This document shows positions 9,342 to 18,275 of a DNA stretch of 64,000 nucleotides, piece after piece. How positions within the stretch are numbered: the first letter of the stretch is position 1; each line of letters begins with the position of its first letter. The stretch covers positions 559,601 through 623,600 of the forward strand of contig NZ_SNYC01000003.1 in the NCBI RefSeq assembly GCF_004362715.1, in the 5' to 3' direction. Made by a program: the position numbers and the translations under genes. The notes beneath the pieces are model-generated. The model worked only from the letters and a program-made list of their open reading frames with translations. It had not been told where the DNA came from and made no database searches. The DNA comes from Pedobacter metabolipauper (lineage in GTDB: Bacteria > Bacteroidota > Bacteroidia > Sphingobacteriales > Sphingobacteriaceae).

Positions 9342-9686
9342 TTATACCCGTCCACGGCTATACACTATATTTTTATAGTCGATCTCCTTTTGCCTTTGTT
9401 CATTCGTGATAAATGCGCGCTCATAATTATACCTGCAAGCAGCATTTAACTTAGTTTTGCCTTTCGAATAGTTTTTAAAACCTTTATTGATCAGCTCATT
9501 GAAATGGCTTAAAAATTTCATGAGTAAGCCTAATTTAAATGATGTGATCAGCTGAGCACCGCTTGGTGGTTTATTGCTGGCATGATGCAGTCCGGTAATG
9601 ATGTATTTACCTTTACCTCTTCGACCGACTAATGGACCTGTCTTGTTATAAAACCCTCCAAAAGGTCCTGATGATTGAATCCCCAT
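9342..9686 (-). pseudogene. DUF6266 family gene, N-terminal part only
   Basis: Codes 114 residues beginning MGIQSSGPFGGFYNKTGPLV, the characteristic DUF6266 start, and continues through AQLITSFKLGL and INKGF to YSRGRV, where a stop cuts it at roughly half the usual family length of about 200 residues (from memory). No C-terminal half follows in any frame. It starts one base after the stop of a second DUF6266 piece that has only the C-terminal half, so this was probably a tandem pair. It may still be translated as a short protein. Confidence 0.6.
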
Positions 9687-9687
9687 A

Positions 9688-9930
9688 TTATTTATTTAAT
9701 GAGCCTGTATAGACGCTGTTAGAAACTTGTTTATGATTGGCAGCAATAAAAAACACGTAAGTCTCCATGTATTGACTTCTTAAATTTTCAGGAATTTCCA
9801 AAGTTGCTGTTCCTTTCAATCTGTTTGCTGCGTATAAGGTGTAGATCGAAGTATTTGTATTAGGGAAATAGGCAAGGAGCATGGATGATATAGTATTATT
9901 TTTAGAGTAGTTAACAATTTGTACCCATTT
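9688..9930 (-). pseudogene. DUF6266 family gene, C-terminal remnant
   Basis: The first ATG (9882) gives only 64 residues, but the frame stays open back to a stop at 9952-9954 and family-like sequence (W..., then NNTISSMLLAYFPNTN) starts near 9930. The end, ANHKQVSNSVYTGSL, matches the usual DUF6266 C-terminus. The 5-prime half is missing exactly where the AT-rich restriction island begins, so island arrival is the likely cause of truncation. Confidence 0.6.
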
Positions 9931-9973
9931 GAATAATTTTGATAAACAAAATTAGTATATAAACGTTGATTAT

Positions 9974-10387
9974 ATGATGGCAGATGTGCATTCTAAAGAA
10001 GTTCGCTCTTATAATATGAGCAAAATAAGAAGTAAGGATACCAAACCTGAACTTCTTGTTCGCAAATTTTTGCATGCCAATGGTTTCAGATATAGATTGC
10101 ATGTGAAGGATTTACCAGGCAAACCAGATATAGTTCTTCCGAAATATAAGACCGTAATATTTGTTCATGGTTGTTTTTGGCATGGACATGAAGGATGTAG
10201 ATATTATGTCGTTCCAAAAACTAATATTGAATATTGGTTGCCAAAAATTAAAAAAAATATTTGCCGGGATGAAATGGCTGAAAAAGCATTAAAATTGTTA
10301 GGCTGGAGTGTAATAACTATTTGGGAGTGTGAATTAAAAAATAATTTAATAAATTTTACTCTAAATACACTAATTGACAAAATTTAA
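9974..10387 (+). CDS. vsr: Very short patch repair endonuclease (Vsr)
   Basis: A 137-residue Vsr-type endonuclease that nicks beside T:G mismatches left by deamination of 5-methylcytosine. The core is complete: SKIRSKDTKPELLVRKFLH, GKPDIVLPKYK with catalytic Asp52, and the zinc/active-site stretch FVHGCFWHGHEGC with His65 and His70, one position off the E. coli enzyme (Asp51, His64, His69, from memory). It is the first gene of the AT-rich island and stands with a cytosine-5 methyltransferase, the expected partner. Starts at ATG 9974; a second ATG follows at once. Confidence 0.95.
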   Translation: MMADVHSKEVRSYNMSKIRSKDTKPELLVRKFLHANGFRYRLHVKDLPGKPDIVLPKYKTVIFVHGCFWHGHEGCRYYVVPKTNIEYWLPKIKKNICRDEMAEKALKLLGWSVITIWECELKNNLINFTLNTLIDKI

Positions 10388-10466
10388 ACGTCACCTTTTA
10401 GTGATTTAAATTGACAATAATCGGCTGGTAAAAATTTCATGTTATATTTGTGTCCTAATGTAGATT

Positions 10467-10985
10467 ATGCTAAAAGAGTTAACACAAGTTGATCACGAAA
10501 TTCATAAGTATAAAATTCCATATGCAGTTTTTATAAAACTGCGTAGTTTTGCTTTGAATCACTTAAACTTATCTAACATTAATCATCTAAGAGATAAATT
10601 TGAAGGTCAAGATTACCTTAATAGATTCTTGCTGAAATGTTATTCTGAGATTGCGTTTAATAAAGCATTTCAATCTGAAACATTTGATTTAGAAATTTAT
10701 AAAAAGTATAAAAGCTATAAACAGACGTTCAAGCTAGCGGATAAAAAAACGGAATTAATCTTTTCTGATTTTGAAAATTACCCGCTGATTCCAAAGGGCG
10801 ATTATGAAATTGCAACGATAATTTTTGTCAATTTATTTTCAAGAGAAACATGGATCTTAGGATATCTAGAAATGGATATATTAAAGATTCTAACTAAGAC
10901 TCAATCGCTTTCACCTATTCTTTCTAGAAATAATTTAGGCTATTTCAAATTTTTCAAAGAGATTAAAACTATAAACAGTTGCTAA
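10467..10985 (+). CDS. Unknown protein of the restriction island, 172 aa
   Basis: A 172-residue, Lys- and Ile-rich soluble protein lying between vsr and the methyltransferase, with the same AT-rich composition as its neighbours. The N-terminal 100 residues are helical and charged. The middle reads ENYPLIPKGDYEIATIIFV, and the C-terminus LSRNNLGYFKFFKEI. I recognise no family and no clear nuclease motif. Position within the same-strand run suggests a role in restriction or its control. A near-consensus TATATTTG box sits at 10443-10450. Confidence 0.65.
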   Translation: MLKELTQVDHEIHKYKIPYAVFIKLRSFALNHLNLSNINHLRDKFEGQDYLNRFLLKCYSEIAFNKAFQSETFDLEIYKKYKSYKQTFKLADKKTELIFSDFENYPLIPKGDYEIATIIFVNLFSRETWILGYLEMDILKILTKTQSLSPILSRNNLGYFKFFKEIKTINSC

Positions 10986-11131
10986 TATAATTAGTATTTG
11001 TACTTTTGACCTTTATCACGTATTTTATTATTAACTTTTTACTATATAACTTATTTTAATCGTTGATAGTTTTTGATGCGATTTGGTAATAATCTTTTTT
11101 TTAATGAGTATTTTTCTTAACCTTTATAAAT

Positions 11132-12235
11132 ATGATACAAAATAATACTATCCATAAACCAAAAGTTATTTCTTTGTTTAGTGGATGTGGCGGGCTAGAT
11201 CTTGGATTTCATCAAGAAGGATATGAAACTGTATGGGCAAATGATTATGATCACTGGGCTTGTGAAACGTTTAAGAATTATTTTGGAGATAATATTATTG
11301 TCGAAGGAGACATTGAAAAAATTGATCCCTATACTGATAAGAGTATACCTGAATGTGATTTAGTACTCGGCGGTTTTCCATGTCAAGATTTTTCAATGAT
11401 ATGGAAAAGACCCGGACTAAATGGAGAGCGAGGAAATTTATATAAAAGTTTTTTAAGATTTGTTGATGCTAAAAAGCCAAAGGCGTTTGTGGCAGAAAAT
11501 GTTAAAGGACTTTTAACCGCGAATAATAAAAAAGCAATTCAACAAATAATCGAAGATTTCGAGAATATTTTACCTGGATATATTGTTACACCTAAGTTAT
11601 ATAATTTTGCAGAATATGGAGTACCTCAATTTAGAGAAAGAGTTTTAATTGTTGGAGTTAGAATAGATACTGGCTTTAATTTTATGCATCCTCAACCAAC
11701 ACATGGACCTAAGGGTAAGACACCATATAGAACGTCAGGTGAGGCAATTCAAGGAGCTCAAAATATTTTGTTAAATAATGAACATGCAAATATTGCTGAC
11801 AAGACTAGAAGTTTATTGAGTCTTATACCTGAGGGTGGGAATTTTACAAGCATACCAAAAGATCATCCATTATATGTTAAAGGTATGATAAGCCATGTGT
11901 ATAGACGTTTGAAGTTAGATGAGCCGTCAAAAACGGTTATTGCGGCAGGTGGAGGAGGAACATGGGGTTATCATTATCCCGAACCGAGACCTTTGACAAA
12001 TAGAGAAAGAGCAAGACTTCAATCATTTCCAGATGACTTTAAATTTGAAGGCAGTATTACAGAAGTCAGAAGGCAAATAGGTAATGCTGTTCCGCCTAGT
12101 GGAGTAAACGCTATTGCTAAGTCTTTACTTCCACTATTTGAAAATAAATATAATAGAATTAACTTAGAAGATGTAAGAGATGAGGTAGCTTCGTTTTCTT
12201 TTAATAAAAGATTAGATATGATTGTATCAAGATAG
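11132..12235 (+). CDS. DNA (cytosine-5-)-methyltransferase
   Basis: A 367-residue C5 methyltransferase with all main motifs in standard order: motif I ISLFSGCGGLDLGF (residues 13-26), motif IV GGFPCQDFS with catalytic Cys84, motif VI AENVKG (121-126), motif VIII YGVPQFRERV, a target-recognition region at about 190-280, motif IX RERARLQSFPDDF and motif X RRQIGNAVPP. It protects host DNA by methylating a site I cannot predict. It is followed directly by an NgoFVII/BfiI-like endonuclease, the likely cognate restriction enzyme. Confidence 0.96.
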   Translation: MIQNNTIHKPKVISLFSGCGGLDLGFHQEGYETVWANDYDHWACETFKNYFGDNIIVEGDIEKIDPYTDKSIPECDLVLGGFPCQDFSMIWKRPGLNGERGNLYKSFLRFVDAKKPKAFVAENVKGLLTANNKKAIQQIIEDFENILPGYIVTPKLYNFAEYGVPQFRERVLIVGVRIDTGFNFMHPQPTHGPKGKTPYRTSGEAIQGAQNILLNNEHANIADKTRSLLSLIPEGGNFTSIPKDHPLYVKGMISHVYRRLKLDEPSKTVIAAGGGGTWGYHYPEPRPLTNRERARLQSFPDDFKFEGSITEVRRQIGNAVPPSGVNAIAKSLLPLFENKYNRINLEDVRDEVASFSFNKRLDMIVSR

Positions 12236-12242
12236 CTTAAAT

Positions 12243-13274
12243 ATGGAATTGCTCTTGTCTAATTTTTCACCTGCTAAACTTGAAAAGAGATCTTTTAAAG
12301 ATTTTTTTTCAATTCAACTTTCTGAATGTAATTTATTAAGGATAGCTTCAGGTTATATTTCTGCTGAATCATTAGTAGATTTAAAGAATGTTATTGAAAT
12401 TAATGGTGGTCCTAAGGTTGAATTAATGATAGGAATGCATTATTTTGATGGATTCACTAAAGGACAACTAAATGCAGCGATTGAATTAAATGATTTTTTA
12501 CTAAAATCAAGTATGGGTTTTGTAAGTGTATCTATAGCTTCGAAATTTCATGGAAAGATGTACTCTTTTATTAAGTTTGATAATACAATAAATAGTGTAA
12601 TAGGATCTTCTAATCTTGGAAGTATTTTGAACTCTATAGAAAAGCTTTACGAAGCAGATCTATTAGTTTCAGGCAAATTAGCGGAAGATATTAATACAAG
12701 AATAATTGATTTAACTAAAAAGCTAGCCGTAAATATAGATGACTTAAATAATTTTAAGATTATTGAAGAAAATGATTTGTTATCAGGCAATGAAGGAGTT
12801 GAAAGAGTGAGTAAAGCCGAGTTATTAACTATCTTAAATAATTTATTAGAATTAAGTTTTGATATTCCCGTTAAGAGTGAACCAAAGAGTAACATGAATG
12901 TTTTTTTTGGTAAAGGCCGTAAATCACCATTGAACGGATATATAATGCCAAGGTCATGGTATGAGGTTGAAATAATTGTTTCTAAATCAATAACTTCAGT
13001 TTCTAAATATCCGATTAATCAAGAGTTTTATGTAGTAACTGATGACGGCTGGAAGTTCAAATGTAAAACGAGTGGAACTTTTAGTAAAAATTTTAGATCT
13101 TCTAATGATTTAAAAATTTTGGGTAAGTGGATTAAAGGTCGATTAGAAAACTCTGGAGCTTTAAAAGTAGGTGAACGAGTGGATTCGGAAATTTTAAAGA
13201 AGTATGGTAGGGACTATATTACTTTGACAGCGACTTCAATACCTGAGGTTTGGTTTTTAGATTATAAATCATAA
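12243..13274 (+). CDS. NgoFVII/BfiI-like restriction endonuclease (phospholipase-D fold)
   Basis: Restriction endonuclease of the NgoFVII type. The N-terminal half is a phospholipase-D-like nuclease: LLRIASGYIS, VELMIGMHYFDG, then FHGKMYSF with the His-x-Lys catalytic pair and GSSNLGS downstream. Such enzymes cut without metal and work as dimers (family knowledge). The C-terminal half (GYIMPRSWYEVEI to ITLTATSIPEVW) looks like the B3-like DNA-recognition domain seen in BfiI and NgoFVII. An upstream ATG at 12222 would overlap the methyltransferase by 14 bases; ATG 12243 avoids this and is preferred. Residue count from 12243 is 343. Confidence 0.85.
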   Translation: MELLLSNFSPAKLEKRSFKDFFSIQLSECNLLRIASGYISAESLVDLKNVIEINGGPKVELMIGMHYFDGFTKGQLNAAIELNDFLLKSSMGFVSVSIASKFHGKMYSFIKFDNTINSVIGSSNLGSILNSIEKLYEADLLVSGKLAEDINTRIIDLTKKLAVNIDDLNNFKIIEENDLLSGNEGVERVSKAELLTILNNLLELSFDIPVKSEPKSNMNVFFGKGRKSPLNGYIMPRSWYEVEIIVSKSITSVSKYPINQEFYVVTDDGWKFKCKTSGTFSKNFRSSNDLKILGKWIKGRLENSGALKVGERVDSEILKKYGRDYITLTATSIPEVWFLDYKS

Positions 13275-13279
13275 TTATT

Positions 13280-15163
13280 ATGCATTTTGAAAATTATTTG
13301 CAACACATATCCTCTAAAGGAGATGGCTTGACATTAAGTGTTAAATCGACATCTGATAATATAGAATCAATTGTGAATTCTGGATTTGATTACAAATCAC
13401 ATTTCACTGGATTACTACTTGGTAATGTACAAAGTGGTAAAACAGCTCAAATGTTTGGTGTAATTGGAAAACTAGCAGATAATAGTTTTGATCTTTTTCT
13501 AGTGTTAACCTCAGATAATAAAAATTTACAGGAGCAGACTCTATATAGAGCAAGAGAGTCGTTAACAACCTTTAGTATTTATGGCGAAACAGAAGATAGT
13601 CTTTTAAGATTCGAAGATTTAAGCCGTCCGGTACTAATTGTCATTAAAAAAAATTCTAATGTATTAAAGCGTTGGAAAAATAATTTAGCTGGCTCAAATT
13701 TTTGTAGCGGGAGATCTATTGTCATTATTGATGATGAAGCAGATGCGGCATCTTTAAATACTAAGATAAATAAAAGACAGGTATCAACTATTAATTCTAG
13801 ATTATTTGATATAAAAAATCTTTGTACAAGTAGCATATATCTAGAGGTTACTGCTACCCCTCAGGCATTAATATTACAAACTCAAACTTCTGGTTGGAAG
13901 CCAGATTTTGTACATTATTTTTCTCCAGGACTTAATTATCTGGGTGGGGAGTTTATTTATTCAGTGCCTAAATCGTTCTGCATTAGGGATACACCTGAAA
14001 ACGAATTAATCGAAATGAGAAACGATGACTCTCCTATGCCTATAGGATTGAAATCTGCAATGCTAAATTTTTTAATCGTTTGCGGTGATTTTAAACTAAG
14101 AAATAAGGACAATTGTAATTTTCTTATACATCCTAGTGTTCGAATTGGAGACCATGAAAATGTAGCGACAAAAATTGGTGAAATACTAAATGATTCTCTG
14201 CATTTAATCAATGAAAGTACTGGTCACTTTTATAAAGAATTAGAGGTTGAATGGAAAGATCTTCAAACATCAAAGCCCGATATTTACCCTCTTGAAGATA
14301 TTTTTGATATAGTATTGCAATTAATTAATGATGATAAATTTAATATTCAAGTTTTAAATTCTAATAATAGTTTAGAGATTAATTATTATAAAGGCTATAA
14401 TATTTTAGTAGGAGGAAATAGTTTAGGTAGAGGGGTGACATTTCCTGCGCTTCAAACGGTTTATTATTGTAGAAAAGCTAAAACTCCAAATGCAGATTCT
14501 TATTGGCAACACTCTAGGATGTTTGGTTATGATAGAATACCTGGCTTACTGCGAGTTTTTATCCCGAATACTTTGAATAAAATTTTCACCGAACTTACAT
14601 ATTCTAATAAAATATTAATTGAGCAAATTACTAAATATGGTTTGGACGGTGTACAATTAATATATCCTAAAAATATTAGGCCTACTCGTAAAAATGTAAT
14701 TGATCAAAGTGCATTAAATTTATTGACAGGCGGGATTAATTTCTTTCCAAATGATCCTATTGAGTCGAATTTTAGCCTATTAGATGAGATATTAAAAGAC
14801 TTTGACGAAAATGTTGAATATTACGATGTAGACTCACAATTAATTCTTAAATGTTTAAATAACACAGGGTCAAATAATAAGGAGGATTGGAATAAGGATA
14901 AATATATTAATAGTATAAATGGACTTTTGGAGAAAAGACCTACTGAGAAATTCGCGCTAATCGTTAGAAGAAATAGGGATATTTCAAAAAATACAAGAAC
15001 TTTACTATCTCCTAACGACAGAACCCTTGGTGAGCGTCTAAATGGTCAAACAGTATTAACTATGTACAGAGTTACTGGAAAAGTAGAAAAAAAATGGAAA
15101 GGTAATCCATTTTGGATTCCAAATATAAAACTTCCTGAGGGTATTTGTTTTTATGATGTTTAA
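13280..15163 (+). CDS. Z1-domain P-loop ATPase/helicase-like protein
   Basis: A 627-residue Z1 (PF10593-type) protein. A Walker A GNVQSGKTAQ lies at residues 49-58, Walker B IVIIDDEADAA near 155, then a motif III-like EVTATPQA, and in the C-terminal half NSLGRGVTFP and YWQHSRMFGY, which correspond to the late helicase motifs of superfamily 2. Z1 proteins occur next to methyltransferases and nucleases, and in the MutL-Z1-AIPR type of phage defence. Here it follows the restriction enzyme by 5 bases and is probably co-transcribed. It may move on or remodel foreign DNA; the exact role is inference. Confidence 0.85.
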   Translation: MHFENYLQHISSKGDGLTLSVKSTSDNIESIVNSGFDYKSHFTGLLLGNVQSGKTAQMFGVIGKLADNSFDLFLVLTSDNKNLQEQTLYRARESLTTFSIYGETEDSLLRFEDLSRPVLIVIKKNSNVLKRWKNNLAGSNFCSGRSIVIIDDEADAASLNTKINKRQVSTINSRLFDIKNLCTSSIYLEVTATPQALILQTQTSGWKPDFVHYFSPGLNYLGGEFIYSVPKSFCIRDTPENELIEMRNDDSPMPIGLKSAMLNFLIVCGDFKLRNKDNCNFLIHPSVRIGDHENVATKIGEILNDSLHLINESTGHFYKELEVEWKDLQTSKPDIYPLEDIFDIVLQLINDDKFNIQVLNSNNSLEINYYKGYNILVGGNSLGRGVTFPALQTVYYCRKAKTPNADSYWQHSRMFGYDRIPGLLRVFIPNTLNKIFTELTYSNKILIEQITKYGLDGVQLIYPKNIRPTRKNVIDQSALNLLTGGINFFPNDPIESNFSLLDEILKDFDENVEYYDVDSQLILKCLNNTGSNNKEDWNKDKYINSINGLLEKRPTEKFALIVRRNRDISKNTRTLLSPNDRTLGERLNGQTVLTMYRVTGKVEKKWKGNPFWIPNIKLPEGICFYDV

Positions 15164-15873
15164 ACTCTAGATAAATAGTTTTTTAGACTTGCAAAAGCCA
15201 AATTACTTTTTCTATGTAACATTCTGTGACAATTTGAGCATACCAAAGCTAGATCTTCAGGTTTTGTTTTTGTATTTGGCTCCAAGTCAGAAAGTGGTGT
15301 AATATGATGACATTCAATAAATCCGAATCCTACTTCACCATATTTTGAATAAAAGTCAAAACCACAAATCTCGCATTGTAGTTTATTGAATTTATTTAAG
15401 GCATCATTTTTCTTTTTTAAAACTATGTTTTTATTTCTCTCTCTAAGTTTATGAAGTCTATACAATACTTTTCCTTCTGGAACGCTTTCTTCATCATCAT
15501 CACTATTTATCAAATGAATTTCCTTATTAAGATTTTGATCAACAGTTATTTGCCTAATTGATAACGCAATTTTGTTTAGACTTTGCTTATCATTCTTAAA
15601 TTCATTAAATATTTGAGCATCTAGTATACTATAAGAAGACATCCCTTTTCCAGGACGATCAATCGCTAAAAAATTGCTCAATTTTAAACTTACACCATTT
15701 GGATTTCTAAATTTTGCCTCATCTGGCTTAACTTCATGAATGGGTAAAAGATTTATAATTCTTGACAATTCAATAATGTCTGGATTTCCCGCATGAACTT
15801 TTCCTGATTCTAGCTTAAAATAAAGGTCTAAAGCCAATATTATTTCATCTCTATGCCATTTTGGATTTCTCAT
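15160..15873 (-). CDS. HNH endonuclease (COG3183-type, McrA-like)
   Basis: HNH nuclease of about 237 residues. The N-terminal domain (RNPKWHRDEIILALDLYF, FRNPNGVSLKLSNF) is typical of predicted COG3183 restriction endonucleases. The C-terminal HNH/zinc-finger module reads CEICGFDF, ECHHITPLSDL, ALVCSNCHRMLH, with all Cys and His ligands kept. The first ATG (15912) adds 13 atypical residues, so ATG 15873 is chosen. It overlaps the Z1 gene tail-to-tail by 4 bases and shares the AT-rich composition. Relatives act on modified DNA or as solitary restriction enzymes; which applies here is unknown. Confidence 0.88.
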   Translation of the reverse strand: MRNPKWHRDEIILALDLYFKLESGKVHAGNPDIIELSRIINLLPIHEVKPDEAKFRNPNGVSLKLSNFLAIDRPGKGMSSYSILDAQIFNEFKNDKQSLNKIALSIRQITVDQNLNKEIHLINSDDDEESVPEGKVLYRLHKLRERNKNIVLKKKNDALNKFNKLQCEICGFDFYSKYGEVGFGFIECHHITPLSDLEPNTKTKPEDLALVCSNCHRMLHRKSNLAFASLKNYLSRV

Positions 15874-15979
15874 AAAATTGAATTTTATATCAAAATAAGT
15901 AAAAATTATCAATTTTTATTTATTAAGTTCAATTTCTTGTGAGCAGATAATTTTCAATTGTATCTGTATATTCGTTGCC

Positions 15980-16717
15980 ATGTTAGGTCTTAATTCATAT
16001 CAGGAGCAATTGGAATTTGATGGCTATACAATTATTGAAAATGTATTTTCTGAAGCACAGATTCATAAAATGCTTCTGATAATTGATCGGGCGGATACTT
16101 CCAGGAAAACCTTTAGGAAATCAGCTGATCTGTTTGCCATTCGTCAGTTCCTAAAAGAAGTACCTGAGATAAATGAATTGATCTTTAATGATGATTTTAA
16201 GAATCTGATCCAACAGCTTTTCGGTAAGGGTCAATTTGTGGTAAAGTCTATCTATTTCGATAAACCCGGACAATCCAACTGGTTTGTTTCCTATCATCAG
16301 GATCTCACCATTTCTGTTGATCAAAAAGTTGACCTTGAAAACTATAACTTTTGGACGGTTAAGCAGGATCAGTTTGCCGTTCAGCCTCCTTTAGAAATAT
16401 TAAAACAGATCTATACCGTTAGAATCCATCTGGATGATACTGATGAAAACAATGGTGCATTGAAAGTGATTAAAGGCTCTCATTTAAAGAATATATACAG
16501 ACCGGAAGATATTGACTGGGCTAATGAGCAGGAGCGTACCTGCAACGTTCCCCAAGGTGGTATAATGATCATGAAGCCGCTACTGCTCCACAGTTCCAGC
16601 AGAACCGTTAACAATAAGAAAAGGAGAGTGATCCACATCGAGTTCTGCAATCAGGAACTTCCCCAGGAAATTAATTGGGCAGAAAGAATGGAATTTGCTG
16701 CTACTGAATTTGAATAG
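15980..16717 (+). CDS. Phytanoyl-CoA dioxygenase (PhyH) family protein
   Basis: A 245-residue non-haem Fe(II)/2-oxoglutarate dioxygenase. The metal triad is complete: SYHQDL gives His106 and Asp108, and LLLHSSSRT gives the distal His, with an Arg following that normally binds 2-oxoglutarate. GALKVIKGSH is a typical PhyH strand. The substrate is unknown; bacterial members hydroxylate small molecules or lipids. Its last 67 bases recur at 18252-18319. It ends 9 bases before the stop of a broken minus-strand gene. Confidence 0.88.
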   Translation: MLGLNSYQEQLEFDGYTIIENVFSEAQIHKMLLIIDRADTSRKTFRKSADLFAIRQFLKEVPEINELIFNDDFKNLIQQLFGKGQFVVKSIYFDKPGQSNWFVSYHQDLTISVDQKVDLENYNFWTVKQDQFAVQPPLEILKQIYTVRIHLDDTDENNGALKVIKGSHLKNIYRPEDIDWANEQERTCNVPQGGIMIMKPLLLHSSSRTVNNKKRRVIHIEFCNQELPQEINWAERMEFAATEFE

Positions 16718-16718
16718 G
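16651..16718. repeat. 67-bp direct repeat, copy 1 (end of the PhyH gene)
   Basis: About 90% identical, without gaps, to 18252-18319. In this copy the plus strand codes the genuine PhyH C-terminus. The pair flanks a 1.5-kb segment. Confidence 0.85.
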
Positions 16719-16726
16719 ACTATAAT

Positions 16727-17326
16727 TTACGACTGCCATAAAAATTTCGCAGTTTTTCCTTCCTTACAATCGAATAAATAGGCGACTCCGCCTCCGCCGA
16801 AATTCATTACTGTGCGATGGTCAGGTCCTTCTTCCAATTGGGCAACAAAGTTCATGGGCTTGCCGCAACAGTCTCAGTCAGGCCTTTCATCTCCCTGAAT
16901 CCAGGAGGGCGATCCATAGAGCTGTCCTAAAACTTCTCTTTGATTTCCTGTCCAGTTTTCTCTTGCAATGTCATAATCATCTTCTGCTGTTTCTACAAGT
17001 TTCACGGCGTATTCAGTTGCTCTGAGCGATAATTCACTATCAATTGGTTCGAAAAATTCGATATTTTCAGCAGTGACCACATTCACTTTATTTCCACCAC
17101 CTTCTGCATCCCATTCATCACACATCCCCGGATCGTTGTTACACATAAAAATTTGTTCTAAGCCAATGTCCGTTTTGATCTTCCCAAGAAACTGCATTTC
17201 AGCATCGCAAGTTTTGCATTTTGGCCATTCTACCGTTACTCCGGCTTCTTTTACAGGAAGTCCGCCAAAACTGGTTTCATCAAGTATGTTCTTTTTAGAA
17301 TCGTCATTAATCAGTAGATGGATCAT
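16727..17326 (-). pseudogene. YwqG/DUF1963-like gene broken by an in-frame TGA
   Basis: The frame from ATG 17326 reads FGGLPV, VEWPKCKTCDAEMQFLGKI, MCNNDP and GGNKVNVV, resembling YwqG-type (DUF1963) proteins. It meets TGA at 16874-16876 after GDERPD. Beyond it the same frame stays open and family-like to 16727: DCCGKPMNFVAQLEEGPDH, FGGGGVAYLF, then a stop. A TGG to TGA change is the simplest explanation, since the context PD-stop-DCCGKPM fits a lost Trp. The upstream ATG 17443 adds a Cys/Leu-rich stretch unlike the family. About 199 codons in all. Function of the family unknown. Confidence 0.72.
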
Positions 17327-17507
17327 ATCTTTTGGGTTTAGTGTAACTAACCTACAAACGTTTAGGAGCAGCAGTTTGTTCTCCAATCTGTGCAATAGCT
17401 TTTTAAAGCTAATAAATTTACAACTGGTCAAACAATATGGCATGTTATAAGTTCTTCAATTACAGACTGAAGATTAATTGCCTGCACAAGATAAAACTAC
17501 ATCACCT

Positions 17508-18275
17508 ATGGGATTTTTTGATAAACTATTTAAGAAAGAGGTAGCAGAACCTCTTGTAAATGTGATTGACAAAGCGAAGGTACTGGTTTATCCAATGATT
17601 AAGAGTTCCGATTGGAAAGGCATGGGGCTTGCCAGGTCGCAGCCTTTTCTTGACATCGACGGAAAGCCTGAACTAGCACTAGTTTTTGCACAGGATGCTG
17701 GTGATAGTTTTCAGTATATTACCGAGGCTGACCTGCTGCTGCCTGGGGTACAAGAGAATTTCGACCAGTGGCAGCACAATATCAATACTTACCCCTATGA
17801 GATAACGCTGGCTAAATCCCTTGATAACCGCGTTATTACTGCTTCTGGTGAAGATCATTCTGCCGAAAAGGTATTGTCCGCTGCATTTCTTGCCGAAGCT
17901 TGTGCAGCATTGAATACGGATAGACTCGTTATTTCAATACCGAGACGACGGTGTTTGATGATTACCAGCTATTATGAAGATTTCCAAAGCCTTGAAAACT
18001 TTTTCCGTCTGCATTTTTTAGCCTGGCAGGAAGAGGACTACGGCAATGAACAGATCTCTGAGATGGTTTTTCTGGCAGATAAAAATAAAATAGAATATGC
18101 AGTGCCTTTAGGATTTCGTATCAACCTATATGAGAGAGACGGACAATTCAAATTGGTTTATAGCACAATGGACGATCTTTTCCAGGAGAACGATCAAATC
18201 GATTTTCAAAAAATCATGGAGAAGAATAAAATTCCGGTGTCAATTTATAACTCCGGAACTTCCTCAGGAAATTAA
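17508..18275 (+). CDS. Hypothetical protein, DUF1444-like, 3-prime end altered
   Basis: About 255 residues from ATG 17508 (MGFFDKLFKKE, a plausible start); a TTG 30 bases upstream is less likely. YPMIKSSDW, then AEKVLSAAF and LVISIPRRRCL, loosely recall DUF1444 proteins, but this is a weak match. No signal peptide or membrane segment. The last residues (SGTSSGN) and the stop are supplied by the second 67-bp repeat read in a foreign frame, so the natural C-terminus seems to have been replaced. It lies inside the 1.5-kb insert between the PhyH and hydrolase genes. Confidence 0.6.
   Translation: MGFFDKLFKKEVAEPLVNVIDKAKVLVYPMIKSSDWKGMGLARSQPFLDIDGKPELALVFAQDAGDSFQYITEADLLLPGVQENFDQWQHNINTYPYEITLAKSLDNRVITASGEDHSAEKVLSAAFLAEACAALNTDRLVISIPRRRCLMITSYYEDFQSLENFFRLHFLAWQEEDYGNEQISEMVFLADKNKIEYAVPLGFRINLYERDGQFKLVYSTMDDLFQENDQIDFQKIMEKNKIPVSIYNSGTSSGN

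Noticed and set aside
9321..9345. Hairpin AACCAT/ATGGTT with T5 after the Nudix gene
   Set aside because: The stem is only 6 base pairs with an 8-base loop, too weak to list as a terminator.
9974..15873. Classification of the island as DISARM
   Set aside because: There is no DUF1998 protein and no DrmA-like helicase; the PLD protein is a BfiI/NgoFVII-type endonuclease with a B3-like domain.
16874..16876. UGA recoding as Trp or selenocysteine
   Set aside because: All other genes here use TGA as a stop without sign of recoding, and no SECIS-like structure was noted; a nonsense change is simpler.
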